Below, piece by piece: positions 1 to 11,703 of a stretch of DNA of 64,000 nt; position 1 is the first letter of the stretch; each line of letters opens with the position of its first letter. Under the pieces are notes generated by a model. It saw nothing but the letters and a program-made list of their open reading frames with translations, searched no databases and was not told the origin of the DNA. The position numbers and the translations under genes were made by a program. Source of the DNA: Holothuria scabra (taxonomy: Eukaryota; Echinodermata; Holothuroidea; Aspidochirotida; Holothuriidae); NCBI GenBank assembly GCA_037179385.1, contig CM074195.1, forward strand, positions 25,013,436-25,077,435, in the 5' to 3' direction.

Positions 1-880
1 TAAGTGTATCAGCATCTTTGGTAATGTGTTATTCTTATGCCATGCAATCTCAATTAAAGTTTTATCAAGGTCAAACTTCTAACAGGCAATCACCTCTAAC
101 CTAAACAAAATGAACATTTTGGGTTTATTTATTTATAGAGGTTTATTTTTTACAGGACATTAAGATACTGTATAGAACATGTAGATATTTGTATTAAATT
201 ACTACATTAATATCACAGTATTTAATGAAAGAACATGTGCATTGCATTAGCAGCAGTTTAAATTTAATGTGGAGGCAAAGTTTAATTACTTCGTCCATGC
301 TTTTTGTATCCAAGCAAGTTTCGCAACAGAACTTCCGGGTTTCTGTCATGAAAAAAGCTGGTGATAATTGGAAATGGCCCGACCTAGAAGAAAACATCTT
401 CTATGAAATGCAAATGGTCAGGGCACTGGAAAAACCCGAGGTTGCAAACAGCCGTAGACATTTAAGTTTTTAACTACTTTTAGGGTTTGATCTTTGGGTA
501 AAGTGTTGTTTTTCTTTGCGTAGCAAATTTTACAATACATGCTTAATGGACTTACTCCAGTTTTTTTTTTAATTTAATTTAAGCACTTGATACTGTGGGT
601 ACTGAGAAGATCTACATGTTCTTCATTAGTGTTTTACATTATGCACGTTAAGCATTCCGGTTACAGAACGGGTTTTAGCAATAGAAAGTTGAATGGAAGT
701 GAAACTTCGTTAGGAGGCTTTTGCCGGTCTTGGTCTCGCCAATTTTATTCAATACATCTTGATACTGTAGGTAAAGTACTGGAAGGGTCTACATGTTCTT
801 GACTCTTGTTTTTATTGATTCATAACAATTAAAACCAGAATGCAAAAATGCAATGAGGTTTCCATGACACACATATTCTT
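1..880. other. AT-rich flank, no recognised gene
   Basis: No convincing coding sequence. A diverged direct repeat is visible: the block around 583-626 (cttgatactgt, then tctacatgttctt) recurs around 755-801. The stretch 660-720 (gttgaatggaagtgaaac, then ggaggctt) is a diverged relative of 2,850-2,910 (gttgaatgtaattgaaat, then ggaggctt), so parts of this flank belong to the same repeat family as the block beyond the minisatellite. Nothing else is interpretable. Confidence 0.5.
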
Positions 881-899
881 TTTAATAAAATACTACATT

Positions 900-2760
900 T
901 ACTTGTAACACCTGGTGACCCAAAGTGACCTTTGACTCCACCAGCAAGTAACTGGTTTTTCTTTTAACCAACACACTTCTAAAAAAAACAGCAGGTACAG
1001 TACTTTTAACTCACCATAACACATCTACATACTAATTATGAAATCCATCCAAGTTTCTTATCTTAAGACCTATCCTAAACAAGGTTTTCATAATTTGACC
1101 TCTGGTGACCCCAAATGACCTTCACCCTTCACCAAGGACTGCAGATGCCATCTTCCTACCATAAAACATCCACTGAACTCTATCCCAGTTTTCTACCTTG
1201 AAATACAAAGTATAACAGGTGTACAAGGTTTGACCTTGGATAATCCCATGTGAACCTTGACCTCTACCAAAACTAATAGGGTCCACCCTCCCATCATAAT
1301 TCATCAACAAACCAAGTTTAAAACAATCCAAGCTTCCTACCTTGAGAAATCGTGTAAACAAGGTTTTCTGAGGTGGACCCCCTGTGACCCTAAATGAACT
1401 TTGACCTTTGACCAAAGGTACTTTATAACATCATTACGCATCAACATACCAAGTTTAAAATTCAGCCAAGTTTCCTAACTTGATATATCGTGTAAACAAG
1501 GATTTCGGGGTTTGACCCCATGGGACCCCAAATGAACCTTGACCTCCACCAAGATTTCAATAAGGTTCTTCCTTACATCATAACGCATCAACATATCAAG
1601 TTTGAAATTAATCCAAGGTTCCTACCCTGAGATATCATATAACAAGGATTTTGGGGTTTTCCCCATGTGACCCCAAGTGACCTTTGACCTCCACCAAAAT
1701 TATCTTCCTTACAACATAACTCATCATCATATCCAGTTTGAAATTTATCCAAGTTTCCTTCCACGAGATATCGAGTAAACAAGGACTTGAGGGTTTGACC
1801 CATGTGACCCAAAATTACCCTTGACCTCCACCAAAGTTAATAGGATTTTGTACATCGTAACGCATCAAGATATCAAGTTTGAAATTAATCCAAGGTTCCT
1901 ACCCTGAGATATTATATGAAGAAGGATTTAGGGTTTTGCCCCATGTGACCCCAAGCGACCTTTGACCTCCACCAAAGTTATCTTCCTTACAACATAACTC
2001 ATCATCATATCAAGTTTGAAATTTATCCAAGTTTCCTTCCACGAGATATCGAGTAAACAAGGACTTGAGGGTTTGACCCATGTGAACCAAAATGACCCTT
2101 GACCTCCACCAAAGTTAATAGGATTTTGTACATCATAACGCATCAACATATCAAGTTTGAAATTAATCCAAGGTTCCTACCCTGAGATATCATATGAACA
2201 AGGATTTAAGGTTTTGCCCCATGTGACCCCAAGCGACCTTTGACCTCCACCAAAGTTATCTTCTTTACATCATAACGCATCATCATATCAAGTTTGAAAT
2301 TTATCCAAGTTTCCTTCCATGAGATATCGAGTAAACAAGGGCTTGAGGGTTTACCCAAAATGACCTTTGACCTCCACCAAAGTTAATAGGGTTCTCTTAC
2401 ATCATAACGCATCAACATATCAAGTTTGAAATTAATTCAAGGTTCCTTACCTTATATATCATATCAGCAAGGATTTCGGGGTTTGCCCTAATGTGACCCC
2501 GAGCGACCTTTGACCTCCACCAAAATTATCTTTCTTACATCATAACGCATCATCATATCAAGTTTGAAATTTATTAAAGTTTCCTACCATGAGATATCGA
2601 GTAAACAAGTATTTGAGGGTTTGACCCCGTGTGACCCAAAATGACCTTCGGTCTCCACTAAAATCTATAGAGTTCTTTTTCTCAGTATGGGGTGTCTTTG
2701 TACCAAGTTTGAGAACTGTCAGATCTTCCTTTCTCAAGATATCGTGTAAACAAGCAAAGT
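900..2760 (+). repeat. ~138-bp tandem repeat array, forward orientation
   Basis: The phrase gacctccacca recurs near 1,540, 1,688, 1,826, 1,965, 2,101, 2,243, 2,371 and 2,512, with a diverged copy at 2,650, giving a period of about 138 bp. More diverged units reach back to about 905. Units alternate between two forms: one with 'ttatcttccttacaacat' and 'gagatatcgagtaaacaagg', the other with 'aataggattttgtacatc' and 'ctgagatatcatatgaac'. The array is therefore dimeric at about 277 bp. Many units contain TGACCTTTGACCT. The last unit runs into the start of direct repeat A. Confidence 0.85.
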
Positions 2761-5220
2761 GTCACAAATACACACACCCACACACTCAAGCATATACACA
2801 CGTACGCCGTCATGAATGCATAGGTTTCTCTTTTCATCGAAACCAAAATGAGTTTTGCAATGGTGAGTTGAATGTAATTGAAATTGCAGTGGGAGGCTTT
2901 AGGAGGCTTGAGTGGTTCCAAACATTCAAGTGTCCTGTACCTGTATGTGGGAAATTATCTACATTATGTGAAATGAAAGGTGTGAGTATGTTTAATTTTG
3001 TAACCTGTAAAGTTACAGAGGAGTGGGGTTGCCTAGTAATAAGAAAATGATTACAACTTTTGCCTGAATTGTTTTTTTTTTACATTAATGAATGTTTGCA
3101 TTAAATTTTCCTCATTACAACTGATTGTGTACGTCAACGAATTTTCAAAAATTTCTGTTATAGCCGACAAAATGTTACGCGAGTAACGGAGTAATTGCGG
3201 TAAAGCTAGTTCTTGCATTATTAGATGTTTTTTTTTTCCATCAGTGGATAACCTGATACCTTAGTTGAATAACATGTATAAGAAGTTATTTTGGCTCCAA
3301 CGGACTAGGGGACTTTTGAATTTACTGTTATTACTTTTTTATGTTTTTTCCGTTACGTGAGAAAACAAAGTTTGCTTGCACATAAAATATAGCCAAAAGG
3401 GGAGGAATTAGCTGATTATTTTCAATCATAAAGTATGACTACTTAGCATGGTTGTACGGGCCGGGGGTTGGGGTGGCCGTCCCCCAAATGTGACAAAGCT
3501 GACTAAATCGGGCAGATATTTTGTATCAGTCGGACGAAAAATCGGACAGTTAAATTCTATACTCCAGACTCTAAGGCAGAGGTGGCGCGCCAGGGTGGCT
3601 CTCAAGAGGACAATTTCTCTCTAATTAGAACCCAAAATTTTCGGTGCGCTGCCCCCGCTATAGAGTCAATCCAATTTTCTCAATAGTTCCATTCCGCATG
3701 ATAGCATAAGTCCTGTCAACCTTACCAAGTAACTGTAAACAGAGTACACAGGCTATGTAGAGGTAAATTTCATCCCATTTCCCAAAGCCTGAGTTGCTGT
3801 TCTCTAGTGGGTGCCATTCGGCAGGGTCAGTTGGTGAGCGACTCACGGAGGAAAGTTTGGCTATTTCATCAAGAAGTTCAGGTGGTGTCCTCACAATGTC
3901 TGTTATCTTCGATACGGTCTACAGCCCCTACCGTTTTATTTTTTCTCTTTGTTCTTAATTATGACATATGTGTTTTGTGTAAACGTACCAAAAATTTTCA
4001 AGCGCTTTGCGCGCTTTTTCACAATTTGATTTTCTGGAAAAACAATGAATCAGGGTGGAATTATATTCCTCTTGTAAATACAAAGTTTATGCAATGTACC
4101 CCCCGCAATGGAATAGTGTAGTACACAGGTTTTCTTCTTATCCCACTCACCAGTTTCTTGACTGCACTGGGGCTGTCGAGGCTGTCCCGTCGGCAGTGGC
4201 GGTGGAACCGGGGGCTTGGGACAGTCCCCAATGAAAAATTGAGGGGGCTAAAGGTATGTTTAGCCCCCCCCCCCCCATATGTGCCAAGTTCAGACATGAG
4301 ATCCATATTTCAAGGCTGGGTACGTGCAGCTTAGAACGCTCGGGAAGTTCCGTTTCCGGCCATCTGGTGGGTTTGTAAAGCGAAAAATTTTCTTGTACGC
4401 TCCGCGCCAACTGATGGTGGCTCTCCGCTCAGATAGTCTTCCAGGCCCTCAGCCTCCAAAATGTTTTCTGTTTCGCCGCGCCTACCTGTCAGGAAAATTT
4501 TGGTGCCACCCCTACTCTGGAGTCGCGGGCAGAAAATCACCGCCCTCCCGAGAGAAATGGTCCCACATACGGCCATGCTACTTAGGATATGGGTCATAAG
4601 AGGTACTGAGTAAATACTGCATAGGTGTTCAGATTACAGCATCTAGGGGGCCAAATCTGACCAAAGATGTTTCGCGTGTAACCAGGTAATTGCCCAGATG
4701 TTTGACCAATGTAAATCCCCTGTACGTGGGGTATCACCATACTCTTTACAAAATACCTTATACATAACATTGCGAACTTAACAAACTACATTGCTTTCAC
4801 TGCGAATGCACAAAGCACTGCTTTCTCCACAATTGTCTCTGCTGAAGGGATTGGACTTTACCAATGTCTGTTTGAGTGTCTGCATGACCCCTCCTTTCGT
4901 CCAAGCTTGTCCTAAGGTCACACTTCTATAGGACTTTCCTAATTTATTTTGCCATGTTGCCCACAGGGGTGGCGTCGACAAACACGACTGTTTAATCCTC
5001 GCCTGTACCAGGTTTTTTTTTTTTTTTTTCATTTGCTTTACCTTTTCTCTTTCTCCATTGTTCTAATTTTTGGCCTTCCATTGGTTCCCTTTCCTCTTTT
5101 TGATTCCTTGCCGAAGGCAGGCAAGGAATCTATGCGATGGTGATGTCGTGTGTGTGTGTTTGTGTATGTGTGTTTGTTTGTGACGCCTTTGGCCTGTTTA
5201 CACGATATCTCAAGAAGGGT
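2720..5220. repeat. Block bracketed by inverted repeats
   Basis: The left arm, about 2,727-2,790 (tctcaagatatcgtgtaaac, then caaagtgtcacaaatacaca), is the imperfect reverse complement of the right arm, about 5,155-5,217 (tgtgtgtttgtttgtgacgc, then gtttacacgatatctcaaga). About 60 bp match with roughly one mismatch in five. The interior (2,800-5,130) has no recognisable ORF. It holds GC-rich patches near 3,460 and 4,190-4,270 that look like remnants of other dispersed repeats. It could be a composite or fold-back-like element, but no target duplication was identified. Confidence 0.55.
5102..5130. other. Short hairpin, 11-bp stem
   Basis: GATTCCTTGCC (5,102-5,112) is perfectly complementary to GGCAAGGAATC (5,120-5,130), with a 7-nt loop. 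It lies just outside the right inverted-repeat arm and is preserved in the duplicated copy at 63,267-63,295. Function unknown. Confidence 0.7.
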
Positions 5221-5853
5221 AAGTGTGACTAATCTCACATTTGGTGTGTGGGTTGGTCTTATTGAGTACATGATCCCTATTGTTTTTGGTGGAGGTCAAA
5301 GGTCATTTAGGGTCACGAGAGGTCAAAAGGTCAAAATATTGTAAACATGATATCTCAGGTAATGTACATGTGACTATGCTCATGTTTGGTGGGTAGGTTG
5401 GTCATATTGAGTAAATGATCCCTATTAATTTTCGTTTGGGTCAGAGGTCATTTGGAGTGATGAGAGGTCAAATGGTAAATTTCTTAGTGATAGCTTGTTT
5501 ACACAATATTTCAAGAAGGGTAAGTGTGACTTATCTCATATTTTTTGTGTTGGTTGGCCATATTGAGTAGATGATCACTGTTGTTTTTAGTGGAGGTGAA
5601 AAGTAATTTGGGGTCATGAGAGGTCAAAGGGTCAAAACGTCTTGAACAATTTATTTCAAGAAGGGTACATGTGACTTTGCTCATATCCAGTGTGTAGGTT
5701 GGTCATATTAAATAGATGATCCCCATTTTATTTTCGTGGAGGTCAAAGTTCATTTGGGGTGATGAGAGGTCAAAAGGTTAAAACGTTTAAAACACGATAT
5801 CCCAAGAACGGTACGTGTGACAATGCTCATATTTGGTGTGTAGGTTGGTCCTA
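5160..5853 (-). repeat. ~138-bp-family tandem repeat, reverse orientation
   Basis: Units carry ggaggtcaaaggtcatt, gatatctcaagaagggta and ggttggtcatattgagta. These are the reverse complement of the family seen at 900-2,760 (tgacctttgacctcc). About five units are visible. AGGTCAAAGGTCA occurs at 5,293-5,305 and AGGTCAAAAGGTCA at 5,320-5,333. The last unit is interrupted at 'ggttggtcctatt' by the retroelement junction. Confidence 0.8.
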
Positions 5854-5912
5854 TTATAGCTGCATTATAATACTTATGACAAACCCAGCCTATGCGTACA
5901 AAGCTTAACGAC
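5854..5912 (+). mobile_element. PLE copy 0, left part (severely 5'-truncated)
   Basis: From 5,854 the sequence matches the last codons of the PLE reverse transcriptase (LIAAL then stop) and the following untranslated sequence, up to gcttaacg just before the hammerhead. Everything upstream in the element is missing. It is joined directly to native minisatellite with 2 bp of shared sequence. The remainder of this copy resumes at 13,538, after the DNA-transposon-like insertion. Confidence 0.9.
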
Positions 5913-5914
5913 CC

Positions 5915-6215
5915 TAATAGCAAGCCGATGGCGGACCGATGGCGGGCCGACGGTGGCACCGTCGGCGGGCCAACGGCGGCAGCCGCCGGTGGGCCGACGT
6001 AGATTTGTCCATCGGTCCGACGGTGGCCCGCCGGCGGTTACTGCCTGTTGCCCAACGTCGGCCCGCCAGAGGGCCAACCGCGGGAAATAGGGTCGGTAAA
6101 ACAGCGGCCCGACGTCGGTTGCCATCTATCTACCGCAGTCGAACCGACGGCGGGCCAACCACGGCGTTACAGCCGGTTAAACGGCGGCCCACCCGCGGCA
6201 AACGGCGGCTATATG
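5915..6215. repeat. GC-rich subterminal repeats, left end
   Basis: Dense imperfect copies of gcgggccgacgg, ggcggcccgacg and their reverse complements, very different in composition from the AT-rich DNA beside them. Open frames in this stretch are products of the repeat composition, not genes. Confidence 0.75.
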
Positions 6216-9200
6216 AGGTATTATACGCGTACCTCGGGTATCGGTTTTGGTAATTAAAATTACATTTCTGGCGGGTCTTTTAGAAATGTTTTCATTATCT
6301 CTTCTATGAATTGAAAGACGTGAGGATGGGAAACGATTCCTAAATATAAAGCGACCTGACTTTCTTTGAGATTCTTTGTTCTTTGCTTTGTTTAAAAAGG
6401 TAGAATCTTTAAATGTTTAGATGGAAATCTAATAGATGAAAACAGAAGTATTTACACCTTCACAGAGTTTCTGTTCGAGTACAAAGGTTAATGTTTGGGG
6501 ATGGAAAACTTAGTTTTAGAAGATTGTCATTTTAGACTTACAATGATTGTATAGAACTATTTGTTAAAAATTTCTAGCCAACAACACAACTTGAAGCATT
6601 AAAAAACAAGAACGAAATATGACTTCATATTTCAAACATACAGAGGAAACTTTATTTGAGTCTACCCCATTTCCAAACGCCTTACAGAAAGATAAGATTA
6701 AATTAGGAAATCAGCAACAATTATTTCGTAAATTTTGTCTGATTCTCCTTGCCAGTGTTTCTACCCCTTGCCTCCCATGACAGATATAAATATGAAGAAA
6801 TGAAGCTATGTTAATGTTTTCCGTAAGTTAACTTGACTTAGCACATTTTAAGCCTGTATCAAATATCAACAAAGGCTTATAAAAACTCTAGGCTGATTAT
6901 GTTGGGTATAATATTCTCCTTTTGATAGCTCGATAAAAGTGTCTTTCAGCAGTTTTAAAGCGGAAATGCTAGCAACTGTCAAAAAACATTTTGTTTTTAA
7001 CATTCTGATTGGGAAATAACCCTTTAGAATTTGTTGACCTTGTATATCTTTTGTTACAAATTATTTATTTCACGCATCAAAACTACTTTGTTAGCCATTA
7101 ATATTCAAATTTCATACAACAAGTTCGATACAGAAATCATACTTTGCAGAATATGTGACATCCATTTTCAAAGTTTGAGCTAACTACTTGATCCTTTCTT
7201 GAGTAGGCCCACCTAATTTCCATTCAAACGTACCACTCTCCGTTTGCATAAAATATGAGAAGGACATTGAATGGGGTGAAAGGAATTTTACGGATACACT
7301 ACATATGTATCTCTCCCTGTTTTGAGAAATGCACACTTCTTTCATTCCTCACTTAGTGTGACACGAAAGCCTGGGCCCAAGACAGTGGAAACCTATGCTG
7401 TTGTAGAGAATAATAATTTATTTCAAAAAATTAACAAACAAATCAGAAAAGTGCTTAGTGCCCCATTGCAAGTCAATACAAATTGTTTACTTTACAAGAA
7501 TATCAATATTTAAATAATGAGCGACAACTGTAACAAACTCATTTTATTCTTCGCAGAAACCTCTGCAATTATAGGCCCAGTTCTCTCACCCCAAACAGTA
7601 CCAATTCTCCTAACCTTCTAACTGAAGCCCCTCCCACAATTGTCTGAAATTCATCCTCATCCAGACACAATCTCAGTTTATTGTTTCAGGGTGAGTATAG
7701 AAAAACTCAATTTATATAATCAAAACACTCTCAGTACCGTTCATGCTGTGTAGTATAAGCTTTGACACTCTGCTTTGTTTGAATTAGCTGTCAATGAAAG
7801 AGCTGTGCCAATTGAGAATTTAAGTACCCCGGTATCAAAATTGTAGTTTGGGGTGAGAGGTTTGGCCCTTTAAGGAAAAGGAAGTCACATGTTCAAGGTT
7901 GGATTTTTCATGCTATCATAAGGCTGAAGTGAACTGGTGGCCAAAAGGCTATGAACGTTTCATTTTTAGCAACAACTTAAGCTTCATACCCTTCAAAATG
8001 ACATAATTTATAAGTCCAGTGGTCGTTGTGTCATTCCAAAAAATACCAACATATTGGACCTCATAACAAAAAATCTTCTCTTTGTCATGGGCCCCTTTAA
8101 ATAAGAAGAAATGTGCCCTTTAAGATTAACTAGCAGTAATTTTTCCTTGTAATTTTGTCTTATTTATAGCCCTGGCATATGGAATTAGTCATTATATGAA
8201 AGTTTTCATTTTAGTCAGCAAAACATGCATATCTCTACATAGCCTTGCAATATGAGTCACATTTATAATCTTAATGAAACAAAAAAAATAGCAGCACAGA
8301 GCAAAATAAAACAAAATATTGAAACAACAAACACACACACAAAAGCTCCTCCTTACCATGTCTCATATGATTGAGGGAAAAGGGGTACCATGCAAAGCAC
8401 CTTCCATTTGTCATTTTCTTCAACACAATATGTAAAACAAAACGTGGTGGACATAGAACTATACCCTGGCACAATTATCCATGATGACGTGGCGATTTCA
8501 GTGCAGTATCCCAATAGTCACCATTTCTTACAACTTCCATAAATCAATTCTGATCTGACTAAAATTTCACCAAGAGAAGCAAGAATGGACACTGCTCAGT
8601 TATTGTTTTCAAATTTCAAAAGTTGTCCTTTAACTTCAGATTGCGGTACAACAAATTTTCTTTGCCTAGCGTGATAAAATAAAAGAAATCTCCATGAAAT
8701 CCAGTTAAGTTGAGATACCTGATGCTGTTATATCCTTCTGGAATCTGTGTTTTATTATTGCAAACAAGTAACCAGTGCATTAAACCTTGCATCGTGCATT
8801 TAACCTTTGAAATTATTCATCAACTTTACTAAGTTGTCCTAGAGTTTTCCTTTCTGATTTTACCGTTTGAGTGAGGCTGACGCTGAAACGAAAATGGTGA
8901 CAAAGATGAAAAAGGGTTAAATATACAGTGCCACAGGTGAAAGTTAAGGTGAACAACTAAAACATCTTATGTGATGCAATCATGTTTCCTGTTGTAACAT
9001 AAAAAGTAAAGTTTAAAATACTTTGTTTTGTGGAGCTGCAGCCAAATTTCAGTTTGCATTTATTATGTATCATATGATAGGTCATAAAGGAAAGTCTTGT
9101 AAATAAAACAATTGACATTCTGTTTTACTAGGCCCCTTTTAATTTAACAATATATATAAGGGTACGGATGCACCAGCTGCAATGGTTGCCATTCCAAGTG

Positions 9201-9443
9201 AACTGCCAGATTAGGCTGGGAGCAAACCAAGTCAAATAAAATTCGGCTGGAGTTTTTGCTTGTAAATTTGACATACTGTACACGAAAATACTGCACTACC
9301 GTAAAGGCAAGTGCAATGGGGAAGGAAGGGCAAAAATGGGGCGGGGGTTGTTGAAAAAACGATGACTGAGGCTGAAATTATGATGGTGTTGTGGTAGATA
9401 GCAATACATTGTGCGCTTTGTATGATTTTGAGGTTTTTTACAG
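6216..9443. other. AT-rich interior, no recognised gene
   Basis: No coding stretch with family resemblance was found on either strand. The longest open frames are about 60-70 codons and look random. This could be intron or non-coding cargo upstream of the possible terminal exon at 9,444. Confidence 0.4.
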
Positions 9444-9671
9444 ATCGAGAGAAAATTCATTGACATAGTGAGATCAGCTACTTACAATACAGTCAGATGC
9501 TGCAAAGTTCTCTCAAACAATATGAACCCATTCTACAATCACATTGACAGTGACTGTAAATTGAAACACCCTAAAGACTGTGATGCCGATGATCTCTGCA
9601 TATTTTCAAAAAGTAATTGGGAGAGATTGTGGTTAAACTATGATGCTAACCACTTCAAAAGCAACAGTTAA
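9444..9671 (+). CDS. Possible terminal exon of an unidentified gene
   Basis: A polypyrimidine tract and acceptor (ggttttttacag, ending at 9,443) precede an open frame of 75 codons that begins IERKFIDIVRSA and ends NHFKSNS then TAA at 9,669-9,671. Composition is protein-like: Cys pairs in the middle (RCC, SDCKLKHPKDC, DDLC) and an aromatic-rich tail (NWERLWLNYD). I do not recognise the family. It sits inside the TIR-bounded insertion, so it could be the last exon of a transposase or captured cargo. No matching upstream exon was identified, and the acceptor may be fortuitous. Confidence 0.35.
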   Translation: MERKFIDIVRSATYNTVRCCKVLSNNMNPFYNHIDSDCKLKHPKDCDADDLCIFSKSNWERLWLNYDANHFKSNS

Positions 9672-10169
9672 GTATTCATGAATAATGGCGTTTTCAATTG
9701 CACTTGAAAAAATCTGCTGGATGTTTGCACAAAGGTCCATCCATAAGCAATCATTATAACCATACCAGCTGCGTACATAATTTATTAATTTTACAGTAAT
9801 TAAATTTGAGGGCAATAAGTTATGTCCAATGTCAAACAGCAGGCAAGAAAAGTCATCATTAAGTCAAAGTATTTTATTCAATACGCTATTAAATTATGGT
9901 ACATACAGAACTCTGTAAACTTTGAATTGCACTTCGAAGAGTTGCAAAGCTGCAGCTGTAAGTCACATTAGTCCTGAAGCCCAGATGGCCTTTAATTCAG
10001 TTTGCTCTGTAGTATGACATTTTGATAAGGCTGAACGGGTTTTAATATTCCATTGTGTTCAGGCAGGTAAGCTGATTCCATGCATTTACATCCCTGAAAT
10101 TAAATAACAGTTTCTCTGTTAATACAAAAGGAATGTCACAACCATTACATTACAAACTTGAAGGAAAAG

Positions 10170-10880
10170 TTTGGTCAAACTCCTTAGGCATAGGCTACGT
10201 TAGGCCCAAGTAATGCAGCACCCTTGTCTTAAAACTCCAAGCAAGCATAACACTTCAAAAACTACAGTACCCTTTGCCTGACTTCTTACACTTTTCAAGT
10301 TATGCTGTAGGCCTTTGCAAGTTGCAAGTCCTAACAGCAAAGGCTAAGGAAGTCCAATAAAATGTCCTAGGCCTAAAACCCTCATGATCTAAAGCAAATC
10401 ATAAAACTAGATTGTTCTGCAGCTTGGCCTCGGCCTAGGCCTAGGCTAGCCTTCTCATATGAATATAGGCCTGAGACTAGACTAGGTCTAGCTCTAAGCT
10501 ATATAGCCTACAGTCAAGGACTAGGACTTCATTTGTGTCAATATTTATAGTGGGCTACATCAAAGAGCCAAGGCTAGGCCTAGGCCTAACGTTATGCATG
10601 CTGCAGTTTTACAAACTGTGCACATTGCTGTTGAAATAACGTTAAGCCTAACTTTAATCATTTCTTCACAGCCTAGCTCAAGTCATACTAAGCAAGCCGT
10701 ACTCAGTAAAGTTTAATAATTAGGGCCTAAGTTAGGTCTAACGAAAGGATAACTCTTTCCATGCAAGGCCTAGGCTAGGCTGTACATGATTCATGAACAC
10801 GAACAACAGCACTGACTGAGCCCATAACGTTAGGCTCTACGTAACGTAGGCCTTCACGTTAGTCTAGCCTAATCATGTTA
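10170..10880. repeat. AGGCCTA / GCCTAGGC-rich low-complexity patch
   Basis: The words taggcct, gcctaggc and aacgtta recur many times, on both strands by palindromy, for example around 10,425-10,450 and 10,570-10,590. I recall this composition as common in echinoderm genomes; here it only serves as a weak taxonomic hint. Confidence 0.5.
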
Positions 10881-11672
10881 GGCTCTGCTCAGTGATGGTT
10901 CGGGCCGATGGCTTGTATACTGAGTAAACAAAGTCATCACTTCACTGGAATAAACTGTAAAAAAATAGGCACAATAAGTATAATTTTTTAACACCCTTTT
11001 GAAAACAAAACGTAGATTACCTTGCAGAAAGCTTTCGGCTGCCGTGTACTCAGACTAAGATGAATCGAGACAAGTATTATCCAAATAATTTACGACACCA
11101 AAATGTCAACAGGCCTGTGTCGAGTCGATGTCATGTTATTGTTATTCAGCGTATACACGTACTATACAGGATATGTTGCATGTTTACGTTTATAGTGCAG
11201 CGCAGATACGCACGCACGTTGTAGGTACGTACGTAGGTGCGCTTGCATCGTACGTACGTACACTGGCACACTGCGCTAGTTATGTGCGCAAAGGTGTAGC
11301 GTCTATCCCAATACAATCTGTATAGTGAAAAACGGTCGTCTGCTCACGCATAGACTTTACGTATACGTTAAATTGAGATAGCCCAGCCTGCGCGCCCAGA
11401 CCTGTTGCACGGTGTTGGCATTTAGCCAAATCTAGCAGCCTTGCATATCCAGGGTAGTTTTATCAGTAAAGTCTGTTAGTGCGTCAACTGTCATGTATGA
11501 TGTAGTGTTTAATGTAAAAAATATGTCTTTATTAAAACTTGATAAGAGGCCGTAGTGCTGAAGAGACAATTAGTTTTGCCTGGTTTCTCAAAAAGCGGGA
11601 ATAAAATTAAAATAAGTTAGAGAATTATAAAGGCGCTTCCACACAAAAAAGCCTTTCGAGGGATGGCGACTC

Positions 11673-11703
11673 GAGCGTTCAATGCTCGGGCGTTTGAACG
11701 CTC
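11673..11703. other. Hairpin, 10-bp stem
   Basis: GAGCGTTCAA (11,673-11,682) and TTGAACGCTC (11,694-11,703) are perfectly complementary, with an 11-nt loop. More copies of gagcg and cgctc follow to about 11,725. Function unknown. Confidence 0.55.

Larger units (their letters stand above)
2707..5845. repeat. Direct repeat A, left copy
   Basis: This segment reappears at 60,876-64,000 in the same orientation. By eye I find only scattered single-base changes and homopolymer or microsatellite length differences. The left copy begins inside the last unit of the flanking minisatellite ('accaa' then GTTTGAGAACTG), so it is continuous with native sequence on its left. Its right edge is 8 bp short of the retroelement array junction at 5,853/5,854, limited only by where the window stops in the right copy. 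Confidence 0.95.

Noticed and set aside
3650..4600. Possible small genes in the flank (frames of 80-115 codons near 3,660-4,600 and 61,830-62,770)
   Set aside because: Frames overlap on both strands, start at arbitrary ATGs, and include poly-C-derived Gly or Pro runs; the differences between the two copies of repeat A show no coding bias.
5915..6260. Open frames of 70-104 codons in the GC-rich ends of the insertion (also 13,140-13,551)
   Set aside because: Their Arg/Pro/Gly-rich translations follow from CCG/CGG repeats and are open in several frames and on both strands.
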